This document shows, in pieces, positions 22,980 to 33,228 of a stretch of 64,000 nucleotides of DNA. The notes beneath the pieces were generated by a model, which worked only from the letters and a program-made list of their open reading frames with translations, did no database searches and was not told the origin of the DNA. The stretch is taken from the NCBI RefSeq assembly GCF_001641265.1, contig NW_020167525.1, positions 1,156,501-1,220,500 on the forward strand, read 5' to 3'. Position numbers and translations under genes: made by a program. The first letter of the stretch is position 1. The number at the start of each line of letters is the position of its first letter. Source of the stretch: Pseudogymnoascus destructans. Its lineage: Eukaryota; Ascomycota; Leotiomycetes; Thelebolales; Thelebolaceae.

Positions 22980-24528
22980 TATATTTGGTTTAGAGAGGTT
23001 CTTCCTAGGTTCCTAGGTGTCGTCTAACACTAAGTACCCCTTCTATCACACGAGGTATTAGTGCCCCTTCCTCATCTCCCTATAGGTCTAGATGGATTGG
23101 ACTTCCTATTCCTTGTGGTTGTCTATCTAGACAGGCATTGCTGTTATGGTGGCAGACTAGGCGTACAGCTCAAGTAGGGAGACGTAGAATACGTTGTGTA
23201 TTTTGTATCTAGGGGGTAGGGAGAGTTAGTAGGACTAACCATGTAGGCCTACTAGCTCCTTAACACAGAAGGGGCCAAGGTACTTGTTGGCGAGCTTCTA
23301 GTTAGGTCTAAGTTGGCAGATGTTATTAGCTGCTAGCATCACCTAGTCGCCGACTCGGAATCGTTTTGGCGTGTGCCTCCTATTGTAGTGCTTTTTGTAA
23401 GTGTCAGTCACTCTATAGAGCATCCCCTTAAGCTGTCACCTTTCTTGCTACATTAGGTTAACCTAGGTCACCACCAACTCGCTGCTAGGACAGGGTGTCA
23501 TTGTCATTATGTCTAGGGACAGGTGGTTTCCATATAGCAGGTAGAGGGGGAATAGCCTATCGACTTGTAGATGGAGTTGTTATAGGATATTTCAGCTAGG
23601 GCTAGCTTGCTCGCCTAGTTGCCCTAGGCGTAGTCACAGTAGCATTAGAGGTATTGTTCTATAACATCTAGTTCTAGCACTCCGTTTAGCTGTTGGTTTG
23701 AGGCTAGAATGCTATGCTAAGGCGTCTCCTCATGCTAAGATAGAACATAAAGCTTCCCTAGAAGGCGCTTGTGAACTAACCCTCTGTTAGAGGTAATACC
23801 AGCTGGTGTGCCGTAATCCTTAAAGATTGTGTTTATAAAAACCTCTGCTAGTTCTAGGGCATCTATAGTTGCATTTATAGGGATATATCAGCACATTTTT
23901 ATAAACTGGTCAATAACCACAAGGATAGAGTCGTATACCTAGCCTTGGTGCAGGCAGCCTAATGATGATAGGAGGGCAGAACAGTGTAATCTCACTATAG
24001 GGCACATGCTGCTTCGTCTTTGTTTGTTAACAGACGTCGTAGGTTCGTATACACGCCTTTACATCCCCCCTCATCCCTAGCCAGTAGTATTTGTGCTAGA
24101 GCAGCTCCTAGGTGCGTGCAAATACAAAGTGGCCCACCTACGGGCATCATGGTAGGGGCCTAGGAGCTCGTCTCTTATTGCTAGCGCATTAGGGACGTAC
24201 ATGGCATTCTTGCAGTAGAGCAGGCCATCATCTTTCATAGACCACAAGCCTTCTTCCCTTCCAGCTCAGCGGCCCTACAGTGTTGTTCCATCTCTCTTTT
24301 AAGCACGAAATCATGTCCCTCCTATAGGGCGAGGATCGCTTCCATTGTCGTTTGTGTAGGGGGTGCATATGGCACTTCCCTCCTTGCGATGGGGATCGCA
24401 GCTTCCCGCATTAGCAGTACAGCTCCTATAGCTGTGCTTAGCAATTAGGGCAGCCCTACCCTAGCGCTAGGTCAGGGTCGTCTTCCCTCAAATGCTCCCC
24501 TGTCTCTTCTTCATAGCTAGTGTTCATA
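22980..24528 (-). pseudogene. RIP-decayed Ty3/gypsy pol fragment
   Basis: Minus-strand translation shows the end of RNase H, the integrase zinc-binding region, the integrase core and a C-terminal FRVGD.VMLAANNICQLRPN.KLANKYLGPF-like block; the dots are Trp codons now TAG. Stops occur throughout and no frame is open. It is a different gypsy family from the two better preserved elements in the window. Confidence 0.75.
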
Positions 24529-24836
24529 TGTAACGCTGACTTCTAAATGATAGAAGACACAGAGGTTTCTTGCGTAAGGTTGACTTGACAGAGGAGGCAG
24601 GGGATTAGACACAAAGGCTTTTCAAGTAACACGTTACAGTATTGTAAAGAATACTATATTAAGTTGAGCATGAAGCTCCTATCTAAGGAAATACTATCTA
24701 CTTATATAGTGGCGTCATGCCAAAGGGATATCCGTGGATAACATGAATAACATAATATCCATGATATCCAATGTTATCCATCACGTGAGGTTGCAGCCAT
24801 AAGCGCTAGCCATAGCACTAGCACTTAGCCGTAACA
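24529..24836 (-). repeat. LTR-B, 308 bp, probable 3' LTR of the truncated gypsy to its right
   Basis: Sense (minus) strand starts TGTTACGGCTAAG and ends GCGTTACA, the same 308-bp unit as at 32603-33184 without its insert. A purine tract (GGGGGGGACC) lies directly upstream of it on the sense strand, as expected for a polypurine tract, so I assign it to the element whose integrase is at 25365-26440. Confidence 0.75.
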
Positions 24837-25021
24837 CTAGGTCCCCCCCTAATAGGCCTAGTCCCTAGGTCTTGGTGATTAAGTAGTATGCTGACTACTT
24901 AGGTAGGGTGGCACCCACCACTGTCCATAGACAGTCAGGCTTTAACCATGTCTTCTTCCAAACATACCAAATCAAAGAACGTCTTGCTCTTTCCCAAAGG
25001 ATATTGGCTACTGGCTTCGAG

Positions 25022-25480
25022 ATGCCTTCTTGTAACCATTGCGAAAAGAAACACTTGAAGTGTGTTGTTTCTGACGATTCGAAATGCTGTAGTGAATGTG
25101 TTCGTGTCAATGTGCGGTGTGATGCTTGTGGTCCTTCTATTAGCGACTGGGACAATATAGAACGTGAGGAGTATCATTTGCAAGCAGAGGAGGAGGCAGT
25201 GATGGCCAAGATCCTTCGACTTCGTCAACAACAGCGCTTGTTTTATTCCTGTGCTAAGGACATGCTTCGTCGTGGTCTAAAAACCATGGACAAGCTAGAT
25301 GAAGCAGAGGAGAAGGAGCGTAGGGAGGCAGAGGCCAAAGGGACTCTCTTGTCCAACCCTTCTACTACCGTCTCCGAGGGCATCGCCCTTGACCAGGACT
25401 TTTTTGCAGCCCTGTCTCCTGGCTTCTTTGAACGTTGGGGTGCCGATGGTGAAACGCCTCCAGCAATTCTGGACAGCTAA
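25022..25480 (+). CDS. Antisense Zn2Cys6-type protein carried by a gypsy element
   Basis: 152 aa, opposite in strand to pol and lying between pol and the 3' LTR; its last ~115 bp overlap the pol terminus tail to tail. The start ATG begins MPSCNHCEKKHLKC. The cysteines follow C-x2-C-x6-C-x8-C-x2-C-x6-C, the spacing of a fungal binuclear zinc cluster. A charged coiled-coil segment (LQAEEEAVMAKILRLRQQQR) and a C-terminal ETPP motif follow. The frame is fully open although neighbouring repeats are decayed. It is probably a gene of the retroelement rather than of the host; whether it binds DNA is inference. Confidence 0.7.
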   Translation: MPSCNHCEKKHLKCVVSDDSKCCSECVRVNVRCDACGPSISDWDNIEREEYHLQAEEEAVMAKILRLRQQQRLFYSCAKDMLRRGLKTMDKLDEAEEKERREAEAKGTLLSNPSTTVSEGIALDQDFFAALSPGFFERWGADGETPPAILDS

Positions 25481-26440
25481 GGTTTCCTACCGTTTCCCAT
25501 GAATTGTCCGTAGGTTCATAACCTTTCCATTTGATCAAAAACTCTTCTTTGCGTCCTACTAACCTTCTGTCTAGGATCGCTTCGACTTCATATTCAATGA
25601 TCTCATTTTCTGGTTGGAGTTCTGTATCGGTCACAATCGGGGTATTTCCTCTTGCTGGTTCCAATAGTGAGACATAAAATACCAGATGTAGTCTAGACTT
25701 CTCGGGTAGCTGCAGTCTGTAATTAACTGAGCTGACTTTGTTCAATATTTTGAATGGTCCCAATTTCTTGAAGTCCAACTTTGTACTTGGTCGTTTTGTT
25801 TTGATGTGTTTCCAGAGTAGATATACTTTATCCCCCTCCTTGAAGGCAGGTTCCATACTGCGCTTCTTGATTGCATACGTGGCAGATCCTTCATTTAAGA
25901 ATTGGATGTCTGTCGCGAGTTGTTCATGGAACGATTTGATTTGTTCCATGGCGATCATAGCTTGTTCTGCTCTTGATTCATCCGGTTGTGGTTGTCTATA
26001 TACCTCTGGCTGATAGCCGTAATTGGCAAAGAACGGTGAGACTTTTGTTGCTTCGGTCATCGCGCTGTTATATGCGAACTGTGTGATGGGTAATATCTGA
26101 ACCCAATTGTCTTGTTGGTGGTTGACATAACTCTGTAGGTATTGTTTAAGGGTTTGATTCAGTCTTTCTGTTTGACCATCTGTTTGGGGATGGAAAGCTG
26201 TTGATAGCTTATGATTTGTTCCCAAAAGTGCCATTAAAGATTTCCAAAATTTCGAAGTGAAAAGCTTGTCTCTGTCTGAGATGATTTCTTCCGGTAATCT
26301 GTGATCAGCTAATATGACTCGAAGGAAGATGTATGCGAGTGCTTCAGCATCGCTAGCTTCTAAATATGGCACAAACGTTCCATATTTCGTGAGTCTTTCC
26401 GTAATAACCAAGATAGCGTCAAATACTACTCCTATTATCA
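25365..26440 (-). CDS. Ty3/gypsy integrase with chromodomain, 5' truncated
   Basis: Open frame encoding the last ~350 aa of a pol polyprotein. The integrase core has the D of SDRDKLF and the catalytic E of TDGQTERLNQTL; a C-terminal GDKVYLL block and a chromodomain (EYEVEAILDRRLV ... FLIKWKGYEPTDNSWE) follow. Upstream sequence needed for RT, RNase H and the rest of integrase is absent beyond ~26440, where unrelated DNA begins. The element is dead but has escaped heavy RIP. Its 3' LTR is 24529-24836. Confidence 0.85.
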
Positions 26441-26895
26441 GTAGTTGTTTGTGTTAATTCAACTAGCACAGATCGATTTCCACTATGGTTTATTAGAAAG
26501 GCAAAGACACCACGAGCTCTTCGAAATGTTGAAGTCACAGCAATGGGTGGGGTTTGGAGATGGAATAAAAAGGCTTAGATGAATCAGTTCATTATGGCAG
26601 AATGGTAACCCTAAGTATATGATATTGTCACAGTGTGCCAAGATATTGCCAAGAACCATATTGCTAGTAATTACTGTGGCATATTACCAAGAAACCATAT
26701 ACTATTGACAACACTGCTTGAAACTGAAGATTGCTGTACTTTAATAATGCACACATAATCCACACCTCCGTCGATCATGTTGGCGACCGCAACATCAGAC
26801 TTTTCTTACCTTCTATTTTCCTAAGTCGGTGGACTATACATTGTTGTAAGTATCCCTTTGGCCTGCCTACTCGATTTTTATCAACATCGCCCATC
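26441..26895. other. Intergenic upstream of the secreted-protein gene
   Basis: No coding similarity seen. It holds the truncation point of the gypsy element and the probable promoter of the ORF starting at 26896. Confidence 0.35.
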
Positions 26896-27180
26896 ATGTG
26901 GTCCAAGGCACTGTGCTTCTTGTTATTCACGCTCATCGCCAGTGTGGTAGCCCAGCATGAAGCGATCCATAAAGTTCGCGATGCCATGACACAACTGGTG
27001 TATGTACTCTCTCCACTTGCGAAGAAATCGACTGACAATCACCCAAGTGCTAAATTATCATCCAAAGTATCTCCCATCAGTAATGAGATAGCCAAGAATA
27101 AAAAGAGACAAGACGAAGGCTCCACGTCTGACGCTCCCAATGCCATGTCACAATTAGTATATATACTCTATGCACTTTAG
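26896..27180 (+). CDS. Small secreted protein with a Kex2-like site and an internal repeat
   Basis: 94 aa. I do not recognise a family. The N-terminus MWSKALCFLLFTLIASVVA is a textbook signal peptide with likely cleavage before QHEA. A dibasic KKKR-type site (NKKRQDEG) could be cut by kexin. A ~34-residue unit beginning AMTQLVYVLSP recurs as AMSQLVYILYA, about 45 residues later. In the second unit a TAG (27178-27180) replaces a codon that is GCG in the first, and repeat-like coding sequence continues beyond it. So either the protein ends here or a longer repeat protein has lost its tail. Candidates are an effector or a kexin-processed peptide precursor; no cysteines occur in the mature part. 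Confidence 0.5.
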   Translation: MWSKALCFLLFTLIASVVAQHEAIHKVRDAMTQLVYVLSPLAKKSTDNHPSAKLSSKVSPISNEIAKNKKRQDEGSTSDAPNAMSQLVYILYAL

Positions 27181-28021
27181 AAGAAACCGGCTGACAATTA
27201 TTCAAGGGCCGCATTATCATCCAAGGCATCTATCACTAGAACTGTCCCAATTGCAACTACCATGCCAACATGCATTGGAGGATTCGACCCGCCAGATGCC
27301 ACACTTGCCCGGTAAATGCTCACCGCTCTCCCTGGCACTGCCCTTGGTCAACTTGGAAATGCTGGCGCTCGTAGCCCGATTGCGAGTGCATTCAAGCCGG
27401 CCAGACCCCATCGTGGTACAATGACCTGTCACTCGAAATCAAAAACTACGTCTTGAGCGTTCAAACTCACGCCACAACTATCTGCACCCCTCGCTAAACC
27501 AACGACGGTACTGGCACCGGCGGCACTGTGGGAGCAAACGCAAAAGTAGGAGGTGATAAGGGTGGCACCAGCACTTCAGAAGCTCTGGCTTCTAGGCCGA
27601 CAGCGGCTAGCATTTCGGCGTCGGTTGAGAAATGGAGAAGATCAAATCTGTAAAATCAGGGGTACGGCGATAGTACTGCACAAGCGTAATGTTAGGGGCA
27701 TTAGGAACGGGACTAGGGCCACTAGATGGCGCATGCACCCATCTGGACCCCCTAGAGGCTGAAACCCACATGTGCAGATTGCCGCCCCCAGATATTGATA
27801 AATCAGACTTTACCTCCACGTGCATCCTCCGCTGCTGGGAACTGTACCTATAATTAATGATATGCAGTATGCATTGTGGAGTGTCCTATACAAAGCCCGG
27901 CTGGCCTAGAACGCTTTAATTTCGGATTATCTCCTGATTTTTGGTGGAAGTATCTCCGATGGGCGAAACAAGACTTGGCTTTGCTTGAGGCTCTGTTGGT
28001 GTACGCAATAACGTGCCAAAC
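27181..28021. other. No gene recognised; remnant of the repeat protein at its start
   Basis: 27181-27330 continues the frame of the preceding secreted protein past its stop. The rest, up to the TA at 28022, shows no recognisable coding or repeat signal. Confidence 0.35.
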
Positions 28022-28023
28022 TA

Positions 28024-28417
28024 CGGAGGTGTTGTTCATAAGTTTTGTGAGTGGGTCATGAGATGACCGGGGGTTGGGCATGGGTTGGAGCATGGGTACG
28101 CGTAGGCTTGTTTGTACCTTTTTAACGCGTCAAAATTCCTACTATTGTATTTTATATGTAGGAAATTCATACTGTTTCAATAACTACAATGCCTCATCTT
28201 ACTCGCGATGAGCGGCTTCGTTGCGCACTACTACGCTCCCTAGATTGGGAGTTCCAAAAAATTGCAGCCTATATTGGCTGCACGGAACGGCAGGCTTGGT
28301 ATGCTTGCCAGGGCCCTCCAACTCCGAAGAAGCGTTCGGGTAGGCCACTTATCCTATCCGATGAGCAAGTTCAAGAGGTTATTGAGTTTATAGCCTCATC
28401 TCGCACGAATAGGCGTA
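28024..28417 (+). mobile_element. N-terminal half of the Tc1-like element
   Basis: The end CGGAGGTGTTGTTC follows TA. The transposase starts at ATG 28189 (MPHLTRDERLRCALL), with the helix-turn-helix and the PTPKKRSGRPLILS linker, and is cut at codon ...RTNRR by Fot1-like copy B on a TA (28416-28417). Its continuation, beginning MPYTNIIRILNIP, is at 14408 on the opposite strand; the two halves join in frame at that same TA. Confidence 0.88.
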
Positions 28418-30294
28418 ACGTACATGTATAGCGAAAGCGCCAAACAAGCGAAAGCGCCAAACAAGTGAAAGCGCCAAAATGATGCGGTGACCAAACCCCC
28501 CAACTAAATGTTAAATTCCTCAACAACAAAACATGCCCCATAAAAACGATGAAAGCCAATTAGTGCTAGCTATCCAGGCTATGCAAAGCGACCCAAAGTT
28601 ACGCCTTCGAGTTGCTGCTAGGATCTATTCTGTGGACCACCGCAAGCTAGGTCGTCATCTAGATGGTGTACCTTCACGACGCGATATCCAAGCCAACTCA
28701 CGGAAATTAACTAACCTAGAGGAGTCCGTCCTTGTTCAGTATATACTCGACCTAGCTGCCAAAGGGTTTCCTCCTCGGCTGTCTGTTGTTGAAGATATGG
28801 CAAGTCGACTACTTGCAACACGCGACGCGTCACGCGTTGGGTCGCGTTGGGCTTCAAACTTTGTTAAGCGGCGTGTAGAGCTCCAGACACGCTTTCAGCG
28901 CAAATACGACTACCAGAGGGCTAAGTGCGAAGATCCAGAAGTTATTAATGGCTGGTTTGAGCTTGTGCGTAACACAATTGCAAAATATGGTATCGATGAA
29001 GCAGATATCTACAACTTTGATGAGACTGGGTTTATGATGGGCGTTATCTCAACTGCTATGGTTGTAACAAGCTCAGACGGGCGGGCAAAAGCAAAGAAGG
29101 TACAGCCTGGTAATCGGGAATGGGTTACAGTAATCCAAGGCGTTAGTTCTCAAGGTTGGGCAGTACCACCATTTATCATTGTTGCAGGCAAAAACCACCT
29201 TACATCTTGGTATGAGAATAGTGGATTTTCAAGCGATTGGGTGATTTCTGTTACTGAAAATGGCTGGACTACAAACGAGAGAGGCATGGATTGGATTCAG
29301 CACTTTGAGAAGCATACAAAGGCCCGGAGTGTTGGTGGTTATCGCTTGTTAGTCCTTGATGGTCATGAGAGCCACCACTCAGATGAGTTTGAGGAGTACT
29401 GCAAGGAACACAACATTATTACGCTTTGTATGCCTGCTCACTCTTCTCATCTACTCCAGCCACTTGATGTTGGCTGTTTCGGCCCGTTAAAGCAGGCCTA
29501 TGGTCGGCAAATTGAAGATATGATGCAGGCTCATATTTCTCATATTACAAAGGATGACTTCTTTCCTGCCTTCCACGCTGCATTTAACACTACAATGACG
29601 GAAAGTAACATTTGAGGCGGGTTCCGAGGGGCAGGGCTTCTTCCATTTGACCCTGAGAGAGTGATATCTACACTTGATCTTAAGTTAAGGACACCAACGC
29701 CTCCAAGCTCCCGCCCAGGTACTGCTCAACCTTGGGTTTCTCAGACACCAAACAACCCAATTGAAGCTATGTCACAGTCTACATTTATTAAAACTCGGAT
29801 TTCACGCCATCAAAATAGCTCTCCAACCTCAATCTATGCAGCTGTTGACCAGTTTACAAAGGGTGCATCGCAAATAATGCATCAATTAGCACTGCTAAAG
29901 GGAGAGAACCAAAACCTACGACAGGCAAATGAAGTACTAAGCAAGCGCCGGAGAGCTAGGAAAACACGACTACAGCAAGGAGGATCACTTAGTCAACAAG
30001 GGGCGCAAGAGCTACAGGATGAGAGGGATGTTGTGCAGCAGGTAGAGCAGGAAATAAGGGCAAGCCGTGGTCGGAAGCCAAGGGAAGAAACCCGTGCCCG
30101 TCGCTGTGGCAAGTGTGGTGAGACTGGGCACAATGCGCGCACGTGTCAGATTGTAATAGACACCTCTGAGGAAGAGGACTCCGAGTAGTTTCAATTGATT
30201 TCTAATGTTGTGGTAGATTTATCGCAATGTTTGTCGTGAGGGTAGATAATTTTGGCGCTTTCGCTTGTTTGGCGCTTTCGCTATACATGTACGT
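28418..30294 (+). mobile_element. Fot1-like element, copy B (1,877 bp)
   Basis: TA-flanked. It is nearly identical to copy A and shares its premature TGA at codon 361 (near 29613); the frame is then open to 30188. The 5' end has three 17-bp subterminal repeats where copies A and C have two, which accounts for the 17-bp length difference. At codon 42 it has His where the intact copy has Arg. Confidence 0.9.
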
Positions 30295-30599
30295 TATACG
30301 GTTAATGGTTTTGTTGCCCAATTTGGAAAGAACGTGTTTGGATAGAGCAGTGTTATTTTGCCTCACAAATTCATCTCGACTCGAGAGGCTCGAGATTCTC
30401 GAGCCACGTCAAGTCCAGTCGACAGAGGTGAACAAAAAAAAAGGAATATAAAAGATCAAAAGAGATAGTCAACAAAATGAATTTATAGAATGTGTGAAGC
30501 TCTATATCTCACTTCCCAATTTGAACAGAATGATAACTTACATTACGTGTTCCCTACTTCCAATCGTCCTGGCACCCTTTGACCAATTCGCAGACAACA

Positions 30600-31110
30600 A
30601 CGTCCATCTTGATCCTTCATCAGGTCTAAACCCTCAGAATCATAGTTGGATTCCTGAGGTCTCCCCCCCCGGGAACATCGACAGCTTCTGCAAAACGGGT
30701 CGAAGATACAAAAATCGAAAAAATATCACCAGAAACACTCAAAAAGTCTACAATGCTTTCCACAAGACGAAAGGCCGAACGAGAGGTCTAAACCCTCGGA
30801 ATCAGAGTTAGATCACTGAGGTCTACCGGCCCCTTGGGACATCGACAGCTCCTGCAAAAGGGGTCAAGGATACAAAAATCGAAAATATTGTGGAAAGCAC
30901 CTACAAAGATCAGGAGTCAAATGAGAGGTGTAAACCCTCGAAATCAGAGCTAGGTTCATATAGTGTCTAGCCCCTTGGGACATCACCAACACCCACAGAA
31001 GGAGTCAAGGATACGGAAATTGATAAATATTGTGGAAAGCAGTCACAAGAGCAAGGATCGAACGAGAAGCTGCAAGTCCCCACATCAGAGTCAGATTTCT
31101 ACGGCTTCTT
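30600..31110 (+). repeat. Imperfect tandem repeat, ~143-160 bp, about four units
   Basis: Unit starts resembling GGTCTAAACCCTCAGAATC occur near 30624, 30784, 30927 and 31070, each followed by a CCCTTGGGACATCGACAGC-like block and GTCAAGGATAC. Parts read as a repeat protein on the plus strand, but stops and frame changes occur, so it is either non-coding or a decayed repeat gene. Confidence 0.6.
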
Positions 31111-31458
31111 GCCTGCACAATCATATATGTCTTGCATTCCAGATCCGACATGTCCACTCCATATCGTTCCTATGAGGTTCTTAGCACGCCTCAACACTTC
31201 CCAACAATATCAATCCTGTCCTCGTGTCGTCTGAAGCTCTCTCGAGACACAGTCTCGGAAGATGGATAGTCCGCAATTTAAGATTTACCAGAGACATCTT
31301 CGTTTCAGACTCACCCAAGTATCTGAATATAGCATATGCGGAGTCACGGTAGCCAAATTGTGCCCTCTTTATGTATGGTATTGTTCCCATGGCCGCTGCG
31401 CGTGTTAACTAGATTCTACACTACTGCGTGGAACGCTACGCATAATTACTCATGGTGC
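31111..31458. other. No gene recognised
   Basis: Only short open frames without recognisable similarity lie between the tandem repeat and the TRIM-like element. Confidence 0.3.
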
Positions 31459-32132
31459 TGTTAAACACATAATTAGAGTTTGACGACTTAATTAAGAAAC
31501 TACGGGGGGAGAAGCCCCTATATATACATAGTTGGTATACAGGCTACGCATATGCAGCGTACTACTAGGAACACAGTTCTAACACGCCCCTTACGCTATA
31601 CTATGTTGCCTCTATAACAGCGCCCCTGCTCTTGTTCCTGCTAAACCTAAGTCTCTACCTATCCCTCTTTCCTAGCCCATCCTATCTAAAGTATGACCGC
31701 CAAGGAAAACTAGATTCGACACTATAAGGGTGCGTAAGCAGTCAACACCACCATAGCGATGGTGCGTAGGTAGCGGGTAGCGAGCTCTTATGTTCAAAGT
31801 CGTTGCTTGCTTAGTGTGCCCTACACTTGTCTTGTAATCGGTGCTACTTCCGCTATATAGTGGTGGCTGTAAGGAGGCTTTCTATAATTGCGACATCTTC
31901 GCTTAATCGTATAACATAGCTACTCTCTCCTACAAGAGCTATAAGGGAAGCAGTTAATTATGTGTATTTAGCATAGCGCGCCATGCACTAACCTAGGCTC
32001 ATAACCTGTTAAACACATAATTGGAGTTTGATGACTTAATTGAGAAACTACAGGGGGCGAAGCCCCTATATATACATAGTTGGTATATAGGCTATGCATG
32101 TGTAGCATACTACTAGGAACACAGTTCTAACA
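31459..32132 (-). mobile_element. TRIM-like non-coding retrotransposon (674 bp, 126-bp LTRs)
   Basis: Direct repeats 31459-31584 and 32007-32132, each TGTTAAACAC...TTCTAACA, enclose 422 bp without an ORF. On the minus strand the bases directly inside the 5' LTR are GGTTATGAGCC, complementary to the anticodon stem-loop of initiator tRNA-Met, the half-tRNA primer type of copia-group elements. An AAGGGGCG purine run precedes the other LTR. The LTR copies differ at a modest number of sites. No clear 5-bp duplication is present (flanks GGTGC and GCTGT). Confidence 0.75.
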
Positions 32133-32602
32133 GCTGTAATGTAACAGCTTACATCACATGAACCCTTTTATCTAAACTCAAACTAGACATTACCCCTGTC
32201 AATCTCTCAAGCATTTCTTGATTTGGCCACTGCGCTACATACTAGATGTTCTGTAGCGTAACGCCATATCAGCTGCAAGCTCTATGAGAACGCACTAGCC
32301 CTTCATCTCGCGCTCGCCTTAGGAGGGTGAGAAGTTTAGGTGTGACACTAGAGAGGGGTTTCTATCTGTTAGGCGTGACTGATGTATGTGAAAGGGAGCT
32401 CGCGTGTGGGGATGTAGAGGGGTGGTGTTTCGGGATGGATATAGGGGGACAGAAGCGTGTTGTTGTAGCCTTAGGGGTGTGTAGGGCAGGTGGATAAGGG
32501 AGTCGAACACGGCTGTAGGGCATGATGTTTGTTTGTTCTGATTGGGTGTGTGTTGAGAATGAGCTAGTGGCTAGTTTAGGAGATTTTGGTGGTGCTTAGT
32601 AG
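32133..32602. other. No gene recognised
   Basis: Intergenic between the TRIM-like element and LTR-B. A GT-rich stretch lies around 32330-32530; no coding similarity was seen. Confidence 0.3.
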
Positions 32603-33184
32603 TGTTACGGCTAAGTGCTAGTGCTATGGCTAGCGGTTATGGCTGCAACCTCACGTGATGGATAACATTGGATATCATGGATATTATGTTATCCATGTTA
32701 TCCACAGATATCCCTTTGGCACGACGCCACTATATAAGTAGATAGTATTTCCTTAGATAGGAGCTTCGTGCTCAACTCAATATAGTATTCTTTATAATAC
32801 TGTAACTGTAACGATGCCTTCTCGTCTCTCATTCTAGGGAGTAGACTCTGGGTAGCCGCGGGGTCACGTGTGATCATTTGGGTGGGCTAACTGAGTCGGA
32901 ACCGAGTCGGAACTGAGTCGGATGGGTTTCGGGTACTTGAGACAATCGACTCACGGGGTTCCCCGATCATCTTTTTTGTATCCTTCGTAGTAGACCTATA
33001 GGATAGCATCTGTTTAGCCTCCGACTCGCACTCTCATATGCTATTACTGTGAGCTGGGTACCCTGTGTCCTTACAGTAACGTGTTACTTGGAAAGCCTTT
33101 GTGTCTAATCCCCTGCCTCCTCTGTCAAGTCAACCTTACACAAGAAACCTCTGTGTCTTCTATCGTTTAGAAGTCAGCATTACA
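32603..33184 (+). repeat. LTR-B copy split by another solo LTR
   Basis: After removing 32807-33075 and one GTAAC, 308 bp remain, the same length as the copy at 24529-24836. It runs TGTTACGG...CATTACA. No matching flank duplication is visible (AGTAG left, CCAGG right); it abuts a fragment of LTR-E. Confidence 0.8.
32807..33075 (+). mobile_element. Solo LTR related to the gypsy LTR at 40405, 269 bp
   Basis: TGTAACGATGCC...GTCCTTACA with duplication GTAAC at 32802-32806 and 33076-33080. It shares the central block ATCTTTTTTGTAT / CCTTCGTAGTAGACC with the 301-bp LTRs of the gypsy element at 40405-51230, while the upstream (U3-like) part is divergent. It is therefore a related but distinct family. 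Confidence 0.85.
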
Positions 33185-33228
33185 CCAGGCTTGGTAACTG
33201 TAGTCGACGTAAGAGAATCCCATAGAAC
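33185..33228 (+). repeat. Short fragment of LTR-E
   Basis: Matches the interior of the solo LTRs (around 4624-4668). It lies between LTR-B and the hAT end at 33229. Confidence 0.7.

Noticed and set aside
24908..25021. Upstream extension of the antisense zinc-cluster ORF
   Set aside because: The 38 codons before MPSCNHC have no conserved-looking features; the ATG at 25022 puts the Cys cluster at the N-terminus, as usual for this type.
31459..32132. Target-site duplication for the TRIM-like element
   Set aside because: Flanks GGTGC and GCTGT do not match, so none is claimed.
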